Shown: positions 27,752 through 36,238 of the stretch, piece after piece
Position numbering within the stretch: the first letter of the stretch is position 1
How the letters are laid out: each line of letters begins with the position of its first letter
From: Polaromonas sp. YR568
Lineage (GTDB): Bacteria; Pseudomonadota; Gammaproteobacteria; Burkholderiales; Burkholderiaceae_C
Direction: 5' to 3'
DNA length: 64,000 bases
NCBI RefSeq assembly: GCF_900116715.1
Contig: NZ_FPBM01000008.1
Location: 124,001 to 188,000, forward strand
Made by a program: the position numbers and the translations under genes
The notes under the pieces: generated by a model
What the model saw: the letters and a program-made list of their open reading frames with translations, nothing else
Told to the model about the DNA's origin: nothing
Database searches by the model: none

Positions 27752-29179
27752 ATGTTTTATACAGCAGTCCGGTGCTCCCGCAGCGCCCGATGCACTTTTG
27801 TTGGGAATTTTGCTTTGCGCCTGCCAGAACCCTCCCAGATCCTCACCCCCGTCGCCGACAGCCTTCGCCGCCACCCCAAGCGGGTCGCCGCCACCCTCGC
27901 AGTCCTGCTGCTGGGCACAGGTGTCACCGCCTTCGGCGTCGCGCCGCTCGCCCCTGATGCCGCTCTCCTGCCGGTGCGCCAGGTGCTCGAAGCCGTCGAG
28001 ACCCTGCCCACGCAAGCCCAGGCCGACCTGCTGAGCGATTTCCGCTTCAAGCTGTCGCGCACCGAAAGCACCCGCAGCAGCGACACCGCCGACACCCTGC
28101 TCAAGCGCCTGAACATCGACGACAGCGCGGCAGCGGCCTTCCTGCGCACCGACGCCAACGCCCGCACGCTGCTCGCAGGCCGCGCCGGCAAGAACGTCAC
28201 GGTGGAAGCCAGCGATAGCCAGCAACTCCTCAAGCTCAGCATGCGCTGGCCCACCGACGATGAAACCCTGTTCAAGCGCCTCGTGGTTGAACGTGGCGCG
28301 GCCGGCTTCACCTCGCGCATTGAAACCGCGCCTTACGTCGCCAACGCACGCCTCTCCAGCGGCAGCATCCAGACATCGCTGTTCGCCGCCACCGACGACG
28401 CCCGCATCCCCGACGGCGTGGCCGTGCAGATCGCCGAGATTTTCTCCAGCGACATCGACTTCCGCCGCGCACTGCGCAAGGGCGACCGCTTCAACGTGGT
28501 TTATGAAAGCCTGGAAGCCGACGGTGAGCCACTGCGCACCGGCCGCGTGCTCTCGGCCGAATTCGTCAACGCCGGCAAGGCCTACCAGGCCATGTGGTTC
28601 CAGCCTCCGGGCGTGGACGCCACCGGCGCCGCCAACAAGGGCGGCTACTACACACTAGACGGCCAGAGCCTGCGCCGCGCCTACCTGAGCTCGCCGGTCG
28701 AGTTCTCGCGCATCAGCAGCGGCTTTTCGATGCGCTTTCACCCCATCCTGCAAAAATGGCGCGCCCACCTGGGCACCGACTTTGCCGCCACCACCGGCAC
28801 GCCCGCACGCACCGTGGGCGACGGCATCGTCGAGTTTTCCGGCGTGCAGAACGGCTACGGCAATGTGGTTTTCGTCAAGCACCGCAACGGCCACGAAACC
28901 GTCTACGCCCACCTGAGCAAACTCATGGTGCAAAAAGGCCAGAGCGTCAGCCAGGGCCAGACCATCGGTTTGGTCGGCAGCACCGGCTGGGCCACCGGCC
29001 CCCACCTGCATTTCGAGTTCCGCGTCAACGGCGTCCACCAGGACCCGATGATGATCGCCAAGCAGAGCGAGACCATTCCGGTTGCGGCCACGTCCATGCC
29101 GCTCTTCCGTGAACTTGCCGCAGGCGTGAAGACCCAACTGCTTGCAGCCGCAACAATCACACAAACGCGCGCCGAATAA
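27752..29179 (+). CDS. M23-family peptidoglycan DD-metallopeptidase
   Basis: The 475-residue protein has a single N-terminal membrane anchor (near residues 45-65), a periplasmic region, and a C-terminal M23 (LytM) domain. The zinc ligands are in RAHLGTDFAATTGTPA and GPHLHFEFRVNG, with the third in VYAHLSKL, so the domain looks active and not EnvC/NlpD-like. The N-terminal 20 residues are poorly hydrophobic, and a TTG near 27815 could be the real start. It probably cuts peptide cross-links during wall growth. anmK follows after a repeat. Confidence 0.92.
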   Translation: MFYTAVRCSRSARCTFVGNFALRLPEPSQILTPVADSLRRHPKRVAATLAVLLLGTGVTAFGVAPLAPDAALLPVRQVLEAVETLPTQAQADLLSDFRFKLSRTESTRSSDTADTLLKRLNIDDSAAAAFLRTDANARTLLAGRAGKNVTVEASDSQQLLKLSMRWPTDDETLFKRLVVERGAAGFTSRIETAPYVANARLSSGSIQTSLFAATDDARIPDGVAVQIAEIFSSDIDFRRALRKGDRFNVVYESLEADGEPLRTGRVLSAEFVNAGKAYQAMWFQPPGVDATGAANKGGYYTLDGQSLRRAYLSSPVEFSRISSGFSMRFHPILQKWRAHLGTDFAATTGTPARTVGDGIVEFSGVQNGYGNVVFVKHRNGHETVYAHLSKLMVQKGQSVSQGQTIGLVGSTGWATGPHLHFEFRVNGVHQDPMMIAKQSETIPVAATSMPLFRELAAGVKTQLLAAATITQTRAE

Positions 29180-29210
29180 CACAGCGCTAGCCATGAGCCT
29201 CCCCTACCAG

Positions 29211-29300
29211 CATGAGCCGCGGAACCGGCTTTGCCGGGCCGGACGGCGGGCGGCCCCCTCGGGGGGCAGGGAGCTACACGAAGTGAGCGACCGTGGGGGC
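29211..29300 (+). repeat. Two-hairpin interspersed repeat (copy R1), ending at the anmK start
   Basis: The element has hairpin 1 around GGAACCGGCTTTGCCGGGCC, hairpin 2 around GGCCCCCTCGGGGG, and the conserved tail TACACGAAGTGAGCGACCG. Copies at 40374-40467 and 61471-61557 have the same order, and 56683-56768 is an inverted copy. Its tail supplies the first usable start codon of anmK. Confidence 0.85.
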
Positions 29301-30423
29301 TAACCTTTTTATTGGCCTGATGTCAGGCACTTCGCTCGACGGCGCCGACGGCGTGCTGGTGGATTTTTCGGGCGGCGCCTTGCGCGTGATTGCTGCCGCC
29401 GCCGAACCCTTCAGCAACCCTTTTCGCGCCGAGCTGCTGGCGCTGAACTCCCCCACCCACAACGAACTGCACCGCGCTGCCGTCGCCGGCAACCAGGTCG
29501 CCGCGGTGTATGCCCAGGTCGTGCACGCCCTGCTCGCCCAAGCGGGCATCCAGCCCTCGCAGATACAGGCCATAGGCGCCCACGGCCAGACGGTGCGTCA
29601 CCAGCCCCAGAGAACGTCTGGTGAGCCCGCAGGCGCGGGCTACACACTCCAGCTCAACAACCCCGCCCTGCTGGCCGAGCTCACAGGCATTGATGTGGCG
29701 GCCGACTTCCGCAGCCGCGATGTGGCGGCGGGCGGCCAGGGCGCGCCGCTGGTGCCGGCATTTCATCAGGGCGTGTTTGGCAGTACCAACGCCACTGTGT
29801 GTGTGCTCAACCTCGGGGGCATTTCCAATCTCAGCGTGTTGCCACAAGCAGCGTCATCACCGGTGCTGGGCTTTGACTGCGGACCGGGCAATGCGCTGAT
29901 GGACGCCTGGTGCGAACAGCACACCGGCCAGCCCTATGACGCCGGTGGCGCCTGGGCGGCCAGCGGCAAGCTATTGCCTGAGTTGCTGGCCAGCTTGCTG
30001 GACGAGCCTTATTTTTCGCAGCCCATCCCCAAAAGCACGGGGCGCGACCTTTTCAGCCTGAGCTGGCTGGCCAACAAGCTGAAGCCTTTCGCGGCGGCGC
30101 GGCCCGAAGATGTGCAGAACACTTTGGCCGAATTCACCGCCAGCGCCTGTGTGGACAGCGTGAAGCGCTACGGAAAAGAAAGCACGTCACTCATTGTGTG
30201 CGGCGGCGGTGCGTTCAACACGCACCTGCTGGCGCGCCTGCAGGCTGGCTTGCCCCAGGTGCGTGTCAGCACCTCCGATGCGCATGGTTTGCCGCCCCTG
30301 CAAGTCGAAGCTGCGGCTTTTGCCTGGCTGGCGCAGCAAGTGGTTTTACGAAAGCCCGGTAATTTGCCGAGTGTGACGGGGGCCAAAGGCTTGAGGGTGT
30401 TGGGGGCGGTTTACCCGGCTTGA
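29293..30423 (+). CDS. anmK: Anhydro-N-acetylmuramic acid kinase
   Basis: AnmK phosphorylates and opens 1,6-anhydro-MurNAc from recycled cell wall. The 376-residue protein has the N-terminal ATP-binding motif LFIGLMSGTSLDG (residues 5-17), NLGGISNLSVL, and GFDCGPGNALMD with the catalytic Asp. A stop codon (TGA at 29284) lies in frame just upstream. The GTG at 29293 is therefore the only start that keeps the family N-terminus, and it lies in the tail of a repeat. No strong ribosome binding site sits at normal distance. It acts downstream of the lytic transglycosylases (slt in this window). Confidence 0.94.
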   Translation: MGANLFIGLMSGTSLDGADGVLVDFSGGALRVIAAAAEPFSNPFRAELLALNSPTHNELHRAAVAGNQVAAVYAQVVHALLAQAGIQPSQIQAIGAHGQTVRHQPQRTSGEPAGAGYTLQLNNPALLAELTGIDVAADFRSRDVAAGGQGAPLVPAFHQGVFGSTNATVCVLNLGGISNLSVLPQAASSPVLGFDCGPGNALMDAWCEQHTGQPYDAGGAWAASGKLLPELLASLLDEPYFSQPIPKSTGRDLFSLSWLANKLKPFAAARPEDVQNTLAEFTASACVDSVKRYGKESTSLIVCGGGAFNTHLLARLQAGLPQVRVSTSDAHGLPPLQVEAAAFAWLAQQVVLRKPGNLPSVTGAKGLRVLGAVYPA

Positions 30424-30441
30424 GCGGGCAGCAGACAGGCT

Positions 30442-31863
30442 CTACCCCTGCCCGGAAGCCTCGGTAACCTCAGCCTTCTTCACCGCCCTCACCTCCGGCG
30501 AGAGTTGCCAGAAAATCCCCGCCGATGCCAGCGTGATCAGCCCCATCGCGGCAAAGGTTGCCTGGAAGGAATGCAGCGTCTGCACCGCCTCACCGGTGCC
30601 GAAGAAGCCGGTGAAAGCGGCCAGCACCGCACCGGCGGCGGCCACGCCCATGCTCATCGCCAGCATCTGCACCATGGACAGCAGGCTGTTGCCGCTGCTG
30701 GCCATGCCGCTGTCCAGGTCGCGCAGGGTGACGGTGTTCATCGCGGTGAACTGCATTGAATTGACCGCGCCAAAACAGGCCAGCTGCAGGATATGCAGCC
30801 ACAGCGGCTGGGCCGGTGTGATGAAGGCAAAGCTTGCCATCGTCAGCCCCACCAGCGCGGTGTTGGTCACCAGCACCTTGCGGTAGCCGTAGCGCGTGAT
30901 GAGTGGCGTGGTCACGCGTTTTGTCAGCATGCTGGCCACGGCGACCGGCACCATCATCATCCCGGCCTGAAGCGGCGAATAATCCAGGCTGACCTGCAGC
31001 ACCAGCGGCACCAGAAAAGGCATGCATGAGCTGCCCAGGCGCGAAAACAAATTGCCCAGCAAACCGATGCTGAGCGTGGGAATGGAAAACAGCTTGGGCG
31101 AAAACAGCGGGTCGGGCCGCTTGGCTGCGTGCAGCCAGTAGGCAGTGAGGCTGGCCATGCCGAACACCAGCAGCACCAGCACGCTGGCCTGCTTCAAGCC
31201 CAGGCCCGACAGCCCATCAACCGCCAGCGACACCGCCACCATGCCGAAGGCCAGGAAGAGGTAACCCGGCAGGTCAAAGCGCGGCACATTCATCCGGGGG
31301 TTGTCCTGCATATAGAACACCGTGGCCACAGCGCCCAGCAAGCCGACCGGGATGTTGATCAGGAAGACCCAATGCCAGGTCGCCACCTGGACCAGCCAGC
31401 CGCCCAGCGTGGGGCCGATCAGCGGGCCGACCAGGCCGGGGATGGCGATAAAACTCATGGCCTGCAAAAAGCGCTCGCGCGGAAAGGCGCGCAACACGGC
31501 CAGCCGCCCCACCGGCAGCAGCAGCGCCCCGCCCATGCCCTGCACCACCCGCGCCGCGACCAGCTGCATCAGGTTGCTGGACATCGCGCAGGCAATTGAG
31601 CCGAGGACAAAGAGCGAAATTGCCCCCACATACACCCGCCGCGTGCCGAAGCGGTCGGCGATCCAGCCGGAGGCGGGAATCAGCATGGCCATGGTGAGCG
31701 AGTACGCCACCACGACGGACTGCATGCGCAGCGGGCTTTCGCCAAAGCTGTGCGCCATGGCCGGCAAGGTGGTGTTGACGATGGTGGCGTCCAGCGTCTG
31801 CATGAAAAAGCCGATGGCCACCAGCCACAGCAACATGCGCAATGATTTTTCTTCAGCTTGCAT
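30442..31863 (-). CDS. MFS multidrug-type transporter, DHA2 family
   Basis: The 473-residue protein has about 14 membrane helices. MFS motif A is DRFGTRRVYVG after helix 2, the motif C region is IPGLVGPLIGPTLGGWLV, and the opening LDATIVNTTLPAMA is typical of DHA2 pumps such as MdtD and EmrB. There is no neighbouring membrane-fusion protein gene, which fits MdtD-like pumps better than EmrAB. Its upstream region holds a polypyrimidine tract and the erpA terminator. The substrate is unknown. Confidence 0.92.
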   Translation of the reverse strand: MQAEEKSLRMLLWLVAIGFFMQTLDATIVNTTLPAMAHSFGESPLRMQSVVVAYSLTMAMLIPASGWIADRFGTRRVYVGAISLFVLGSIACAMSSNLMQLVAARVVQGMGGALLLPVGRLAVLRAFPRERFLQAMSFIAIPGLVGPLIGPTLGGWLVQVATWHWVFLINIPVGLLGAVATVFYMQDNPRMNVPRFDLPGYLFLAFGMVAVSLAVDGLSGLGLKQASVLVLLVFGMASLTAYWLHAAKRPDPLFSPKLFSIPTLSIGLLGNLFSRLGSSCMPFLVPLVLQVSLDYSPLQAGMMMVPVAVASMLTKRVTTPLITRYGYRKVLVTNTALVGLTMASFAFITPAQPLWLHILQLACFGAVNSMQFTAMNTVTLRDLDSGMASSGNSLLSMVQMLAMSMGVAAAGAVLAAFTGFFGTGEAVQTLHSFQATFAAMGLITLASAGIFWQLSPEVRAVKKAEVTEASGQG

Positions 31864-31907
31864 AAATGAATGATGCGAAAGGGCGACGATGGTTCATCGC
31901 GTTGAAA

Positions 31908-31960
31908 TGAAGAAAAGCAAAGAAGACGAAGAAGACAAAAAAGACAAAGAAGAAGGCCAG
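31908..31960. repeat. Polypurine GAAGAC/AAAGAC tract
   Basis: On the plus strand this stretch is almost purely A and G with spaced C: repeats of AAAGAC and GAAGAC. It lies between the erpA terminator and the MFS gene start, so it is a polypyrimidine leader segment for the MFS transcript. An ORF read across it gives Phe/Val runs and is not credible. Confidence 0.7.
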
Positions 31961-31965
31961 ACAGC

Positions 31966-31992
31966 AAAAAGCCGCCTCAGGGGCGGCTTTTA
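31966..31992 (-). terminator. Intrinsic terminator of erpA
   Basis: On the minus strand the stem AAAAGCCGCC pairs with GGCGGCTTTT across a 4-5 base loop and ends in a T run. It lies about 20 bp after the erpA stop codon. The AT flanks are symmetric, so it may work in both directions. Confidence 0.85.
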
Positions 31993-32012
31993 AATCGGGC
32001 ACCGGATGCGCC

Positions 32013-32378
32013 TCAGGCAGAGAAGCTGGATCCGCAGCCGCAGGTGCTGGTGGCGTTGGGGTTCTTGATGACGAACTGGGCGCCTTCGAGGTCGTCCTTG
32101 TAATCAATCTCGGCGCCCACCAGGTACTGGTAGCTCATGGCGTCGATCAGCAGCGACACGCCATTTTTGGTCATGGTGGTGTCGTCTTCGTTGGTGATTT
32201 CGTCAAAGGTGAAACCGTACTGGAAGCCGGAGCAGCCGCCACCCTGCACAAACACGCGCAGCTTCAGGTCGGGATTGCCTTCTTCGGCGATCAGCTCAGC
32301 CACTTTGGACGCGGCGCTGTCGGTAAAGACAAAGGGCGCGGGCATTTCGGTAGGGATAACTTCGGCAACAGCACTCAT
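32013..32378 (-). CDS. erpA: Iron-sulphur cluster insertion protein ErpA (A-type carrier)
   Basis: ErpA delivers Fe-S clusters to apoproteins, among them isoprenoid enzymes and respiratory complexes. The 121-residue protein has the three invariant cysteines in [13 protein letters not shown] (near 53) and the C-terminal CGCGSSFSA. The start at 32378 has GGAG seven bases upstream; an ATG four codons earlier lacks one. It is followed by a strong terminator and preceded by a gap of about 175 bp to bactofilin. Confidence 0.95.
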   Translation of the reverse strand: MSAVAEVIPTEMPAPFVFTDSAASKVAELIAEEGNPDLKLRVFVQGGGCSGFQYGFTFDEITNEDDTTMTKNGVSLLIDAMSYQYLVGAEIDYKDDLEGAQFVIKNPNATSTCGCGSSFSA

Positions 32379-32554
32379 GGGGAACTCCAATAATCAAGGC
32401 ATCACGCAGCTTGGGGCTTCGCGATTCGAAGCTTTCAGGCTCTGGCGGCAGGTATGGGCGAATACTACAGCAGTTCGATCAACCATAACGCCCATGCGTG
32501 TTAGGCGCCGCCGCCTCTTTGTAAGCACTCACTCACCAAACTGAGCCTGTGCAC

Positions 32555-32956
32555 TCAGATATTGTTGGCCGCCAGCTTGAGCGTGGGCTTTTCTTCCAGC
32601 TCAGGGTGGGTGGTGGGGCGCAACTGTCCAAAGATGACGGCGCCCTGGTGCATTTCAAGCGCCTTGTAAGACACGTCGCCCTCGATCTTGGCCTTGGGCT
32701 GCAGCTCGAGCAGTTCGGAGGCATGGACGGGGCCCAGAACGCGGCCATTGATGATCACATGGTCGGCGTGGATATAACCGGTCACGGTGGCGGATTCACT
32801 GATCACCAGGATGCTGGAGCTGCCTTCGGCGGCGCGGATGTCGCCGACCACTTCGCCGTCGATGCGCAGGCCGTCGGTGAACTTCAGGTTGCCTTCAATA
32901 CAGCTGCCCTGGGCAATCAGGCTTTTGATGGGCGGCTGCTTCTTTTTTCCAAACAT
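32555..32956 (-). CDS. Bactofilin (polymer-forming cytoskeletal protein)
   Basis: The 133-residue protein consists of one bactofilin domain: a right-handed beta helix with short repeats such as GLRIDGEVVGDI, SATVTGYIHADHVIING and PKAKIEGDVSY. Short charged tails flank it (MFGKKKQPPIKS at the start). Bactofilins self-assemble without nucleotide and act as scaffolds for cell-wall enzymes or polar proteins. The ATG at 32956 is chosen over upstream codons because the family starts with this basic tail. The gene upstream on the same strand is the DUF6776-like protein. Confidence 0.92.
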   Translation of the reverse strand: MFGKKKQPPIKSLIAQGSCIEGNLKFTDGLRIDGEVVGDIRAAEGSSSILVISESATVTGYIHADHVIINGRVLGPVHASELLELQPKAKIEGDVSYKALEMHQGAVIFGQLRPTTHPELEEKPTLKLAANNI

Positions 32957-33023
32957 AAACGGATTTCCTGTGGCAGGGCGTCGGTAAACGCGGGTGGACG
33001 GGCGGGGAATTGGGTGGCTGGAA

Positions 33024-33782
33024 TCAGAGTTTGACAGTCTGGGTTGACCTGACTGCCGTCCCTTCAATGACCTTAGCTGTAACAGTTTGTACCACGGCTT
33101 GGGGGGGCAAGTCGAGGACACCTTCCACGCGCCGGTACTGTTTGAACTGTAAAGTTTGCGGACCTCCGGGCAAAGTTAACGTCCAGGGCTTCCCGGCTTG
33201 CGTGCCATGGAGCGTCAGGTCCAGTTTTCCATTGAAATTCGGGGCGTCTTTGACGGCCTGGATCACCAGAACCTGCCATTTGAGCTGGGTGTCCGACAGT
33301 TTTTCAGCCTGCAGGCTGCGGATGGTGGCCACTTCGGCGCTGCCGGCCGGCAGCAGCTTCTCAAAAAAGCCCAGGTCGTCGCGCAGGCTGCGGTTGTCGC
33401 TTTCCAGCTGCCTGATCTGGCTCATCATCTTGTCCTGCGCGGCCTTTTCGGCGGTCAGCAGGCTGCCCGAGGTATTGGCGATCGACTGGGCCTTGTCGCG
33501 GTCGGCGCGCAGCGTGGCCAGTTCCTGCCGCAGCATGACCAGCTCTTCCTTGCTGGTGGTGTCCGTGCCGGTAATGCCTTTGCCGAATTCAAAAGCCCAG
33601 AGGGCAATCGCGCCGGAAAACCCCAGCATCAGGGCGCCGGCGATCCAGCGCAAGGGCCAGGGGAGCGAGCTGCGCACTGACATGCGCGGAGAACTGATCG
33701 TCAGGCGGCGGCGAAACAGGCGAAATTTCAAAAGAGGCCCTGCAGTTTTCGGTTCGAGAGCGTGCATTGTGCATGCAGACAA
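33024..33782 (-). CDS. DUF6776-like membrane-anchored coiled-coil protein
   Basis: The product has 252 residues, or 247 from the ATG at 33767. A basic N-terminus is followed by one membrane segment (WIAGALMLGFSGAIALWAF, near 46-64), a coiled coil from about 80 to 145 (KEELVMLRQELATLRADRDK), and a C-terminal beta-rich domain. The layout and its position before bactofilin match the Burkholderiales family DUF6776. It may tether bactofilin to the inner membrane, which is inference from the neighbourhood only. Confidence 0.82.
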   Translation of the reverse strand: MSACTMHALEPKTAGPLLKFRLFRRRLTISSPRMSVRSSLPWPLRWIAGALMLGFSGAIALWAFEFGKGITGTDTTSKEELVMLRQELATLRADRDKAQSIANTSGSLLTAEKAAQDKMMSQIRQLESDNRSLRDDLGFFEKLLPAGSAEVATIRSLQAEKLSDTQLKWQVLVIQAVKDAPNFNGKLDLTLHGTQAGKPWTLTLPGGPQTLQFKQYRRVEGVLDLPPQAVVQTVTAKVIEGTAVRSTQTVKL

Positions 33783-33950
33783 GGTCTATGCAAGCCCAAA
33801 AACCGGCCTGCCCGGTAAAGCCCGGGTAAGCGTTTGCATCCGGGTAATCAATAAGAAAGCTTTTCGCCCGCTTTGAACCGCGCCGCTGCCCGAAAAGGAT
33901 TCAAACGGAGCCGAACACACCCGAAAAAGCATGAAAACAGAAGCCCCATG

Positions 33951-33986
33951 AAAAAAGCCGCCAGGCACAAACCAGGCGGCTTTTTT
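33951..33986 (-). terminator. Intrinsic terminator of the rplM-rpsI operon
   Basis: The stem AAAAAAGCCGCC pairs with GGCGGCTTTTTT, with an AGG/CCA-containing loop between them. It lies about 27 bp after the rpsI stop codon. Both strands end in a T run, so it may also stop transcription from the other side. Confidence 0.9.
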
Positions 33987-34012
33987 GGGGAGCGAAGCGG
34001 CTAAATGTCGAA

Positions 34013-34405
34013 TTAGCGCTTGCTGAACTGCTTGCGACGGCGAGCTGAGCGGAAACCGACCTTTTTACGTTCGACTTCACGTGCATCACGGGTCACAAAG
34101 CCAGCCTGGCTCAGGGCCGGCTTGAGCGTTGCGTCGTAATCGATCAGGGCACGGGTGATACCGTGGCGCACTGCACCGGCCTGGCCGGACTCGCCGCCGC
34201 CGTGGACGTTGACCATGATGTCAAACGTCTCGACGTGGTTCGTCAGAAACAGGGGTTGGCGGCAGATCATGATCGAGGTTTCACGACCGAAGAACACCTG
34301 GATGTCACGGTCATTGATCGTGATCTTGCCGGTGCCTTTTTTGATAAACACACGGGCGACGCTGGATTTGCGACGGCCGGTGCCATTGTTCCATTCACCA
34401 ATCAT
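34013..34405 (-). CDS. rpsI: 30S ribosomal protein S9
   Basis: S9 contacts the 3' major domain of 16S rRNA, and its basic tail reaches the P-site tRNA. The 130-residue protein has the family motifs [13 protein letters not shown] at the start and the C-terminal [14 protein letters not shown] tail ending in Lys-Arg. The start at 34405 is chosen by homology. It is the second gene of the rplM-rpsI operon, 10 bp after rplM, and is followed by a strong terminator. Confidence 0.98.
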   Translation of the reverse strand: MIGEWNNGTGRRKSSVARVFIKKGTGKITINDRDIQVFFGRETSIMICRQPLFLTNHVETFDIMVNVHGGGESGQAGAVRHGITRALIDYDATLKPALSQAGFVTRDAREVERKKVGFRSARRRKQFSKR

Positions 34406-34415
34406 CAATGGCTCC

Positions 34416-34844
34416 TTAGATGTCCAGCACTTTAGGCTGTTGGGCGGTATGCGGGTGCTCTGCACCACCGTACACCTTGAGTTTCTTGATCATGGCGTAG
34501 CCGAGCGGGCCCTTGGGCAGCATGCCCTTGACGGCTTTTTCCAAAGCGCGGCCGGGGTGCTTGGCTTGCATGTCGCGGAAGTTGGTGGCAGTGATGCCGC
34601 CTGGATATCCGGAATGGCGATAGTAGATTTTGTCAGTCGACTTGGCGCCGGTGACGCGCAGCTGGGCTGCATTGATGATGACGATGAAGTCACCGGTATC
34701 GACGTGAGGCGTATAAATGGCCTTGTGTTTGCCGCGCAAACGGAGAGCAACTTCGCTGGCTACTCGTCCGAGGACCTTGTCGGTCGCGTCAATCACAAAC
34801 CACTCGTGCGTCACGTCAGCGGGTTTTGCGCTGAACGTTTTCAT
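34416..34844 (-). CDS. rplM: 50S ribosomal protein L13
   Basis: L13 is an early assembly protein of the large subunit. The 142-residue protein begins [20 protein letters not shown] and contains [16 protein letters not shown] and [14 protein letters not shown], all typical. It is the first gene of the operon with rpsI. A near-consensus sigma-70 promoter lies about 120 bp upstream, leaving a leader of about 115 nt. Confidence 0.98.
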   Translation of the reverse strand: MKTFSAKPADVTHEWFVIDATDKVLGRVASEVALRLRGKHKAIYTPHVDTGDFIVIINAAQLRVTGAKSTDKIYYRHSGYPGGITATNFRDMQAKHPGRALEKAVKGMLPKGPLGYAMIKKLKVYGGAEHPHTAQQPKVLDI

Positions 34845-34967
34845 GAGTTTTCTTTCGAAAAATGGTTTGTCGGGTTCTTTTCTGCGGTCGGTGTTCTTCT
34901 GATGAGAACCTCTTAGGCAGTATTTTCTAGCCCTGCCGCGGAACCACTAGGCGCTGCAGAGCCCTCG

Positions 34968-34997
34968 ATTATATGAAAAATCAAGGACTTGCGTCAA
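34968..34997 (-). promoter_or_regulatory. Sigma-70 promoter of rplM-rpsI
   Basis: On the minus strand the -35 box TTGACG (34997-34992) and the -10 box TATAAT (34973-34968) are separated by 18 bases. Transcription should start near 34961. The match to consensus suits a ribosomal protein operon. Confidence 0.85.
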
Positions 34998-35049
34998 TAT
35001 TCAGGCTGTTTTGGGGCACTTTCCCCCGTCAAGAAGGTAGGATAGCCCC

Positions 35050-36054
35050 ATGTTTTCCTATCGCCACGCCTTTCACGCCGGCAACCATGCCGATGTGCTC
35101 AAGCACACCACGCTGATCGCGTTGATGAAGTACCTGACCCAGAAAGACACGGCCCTGACCGTGATCGACACCCATGCGGGTGCAGGCCTCTACCGCCTTG
35201 ACGGCGATTACACCGAAACCAGCGGCGAGGCCCAGGAAGGCATTTTCAGGCTGCTTTCCCCACCGGTTTCCGATTCGAAACCGGCCCCAGCCCAATCACA
35301 GCGTGCGCAAGCAGCTCCTAAAACCGTAGCAAATCCCGCTACCACCAAACCGGCCAAAACCCCGGCAACCTGGGCCCCCGCCCTGCAGGACTACATCGAC
35401 CTGCTGCGCGGCCTGAACCCCCAGTTCGCCGAAACCGGCGACCTGGCGCACCTGAAAATCTACCCCGGCTCGCCGTTTATCGAGCAGCAATTCCTCAGCG
35501 GGCGCGACAAACTCAAGCTGTTTGAGCTGCACCCGACCGACTTCAAGTCGCTTTCCGGCAACATCGAGCAACTGGGCGTCGGCCGCCAGGTCGCCGTGGC
35601 CCGTGAAGACGGCTTTGAGGCCCTGAAAACCTTTCTCCCCCCGCCGGCCCGCCGCGCCATGGTGCTGTGCGACCCCAGCTATGAGATGAAAAGCGACTAC
35701 GGCCGCGTGGCCACCTGCATGGCGGATGCCCTCAAGCGCTTTGCGACCGGCACTTATGTGGTCTGGTACCCCATCATTCCGCGGCCTGAGGCCCATGATT
35801 TGCCGCGCAAACTCAAAACCCTGGCCGTCAAAAGCGGGCGGAGTTGGTTAAACGCCGCTTTAACCGTCAAATCGAGCAAGTTAACAACAGATACCAGCGG
35901 AGAGGTGATCCGGCCTGGCCTGCCCGCCAGCGGCATGTTTGTTATCAATCCGCCCCACACGCTCAAAGCCAACCTGCAGGAAGCCCTGCCGCAAATGGTC
36001 GCGCTGCTGGGGCAGGACCGCAACGCCGGCTTCACGCTGGAACACGGCGGCTGA
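35050..36054 (+). CDS. rlmJ: 23S rRNA adenine-2030 N6-methyltransferase
   Basis: RlmJ methylates A2030 of 23S rRNA. The 334-residue protein begins with the diagnostic MFSYRHAFHAGNHADVLKH and has the SAM site DTHAGAGLY. The catalytic motif reads DPSYEMK where E. coli has DPPYEMK. About 35 extra residues, low in complexity and rich in Pro, Ala and Lys, lie at about 76-113, after EGIFRLL. Part of that insert is encoded by an interspersed repeat (35279-35327). Otherwise the protein aligns along its length with E. coli RlmJ (280 residues). Confidence 0.94.
   Translation: MFSYRHAFHAGNHADVLKHTTLIALMKYLTQKDTALTVIDTHAGAGLYRLDGDYTETSGEAQEGIFRLLSPPVSDSKPAPAQSQRAQAAPKTVANPATTKPAKTPATWAPALQDYIDLLRGLNPQFAETGDLAHLKIYPGSPFIEQQFLSGRDKLKLFELHPTDFKSLSGNIEQLGVGRQVAVAREDGFEALKTFLPPPARRAMVLCDPSYEMKSDYGRVATCMADALKRFATGTYVVWYPIIPRPEAHDLPRKLKTLAVKSGRSWLNAALTVKSSKLTTDTSGEVIRPGLPASGMFVINPPHTLKANLQEALPQMVALLGQDRNAGFTLEHGG
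35279..35327 (+). repeat. Interspersed short repeat, copy inside rlmJ
   Basis: The copy contains GTGCGCAAGCAGCTCCTA followed by AAACCGTAGC and aligns with the intergenic copy at 26257-26306. It is in frame and encodes about 16 residues of the RlmJ insertion. Confidence 0.75.
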
Positions 36055-36238
36055 GCGTCGCGGCTTCACCGTCAGTGCCCCAACGCCGGCGCGTCGGGTC
36101 CAAGCACGTTTGCAGCGGCACGCTCTTGTGTTTTCATGTCTTTACCGCCGCAGTGAGTTGTGGCAAGGTTGCCTGTAACTTTTCTTGTGCCCGGCACCAC
36201 CTTCACCCCTCCCAATTCCACCGGCGTTTCACGACCTC

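Noticed and set aside
34845-34967. L13-binding autoregulatory leader before rplM
   Set aside because: A leader of about 115 nt exists, but I could not find a convincing match to a known L13 leader structure.
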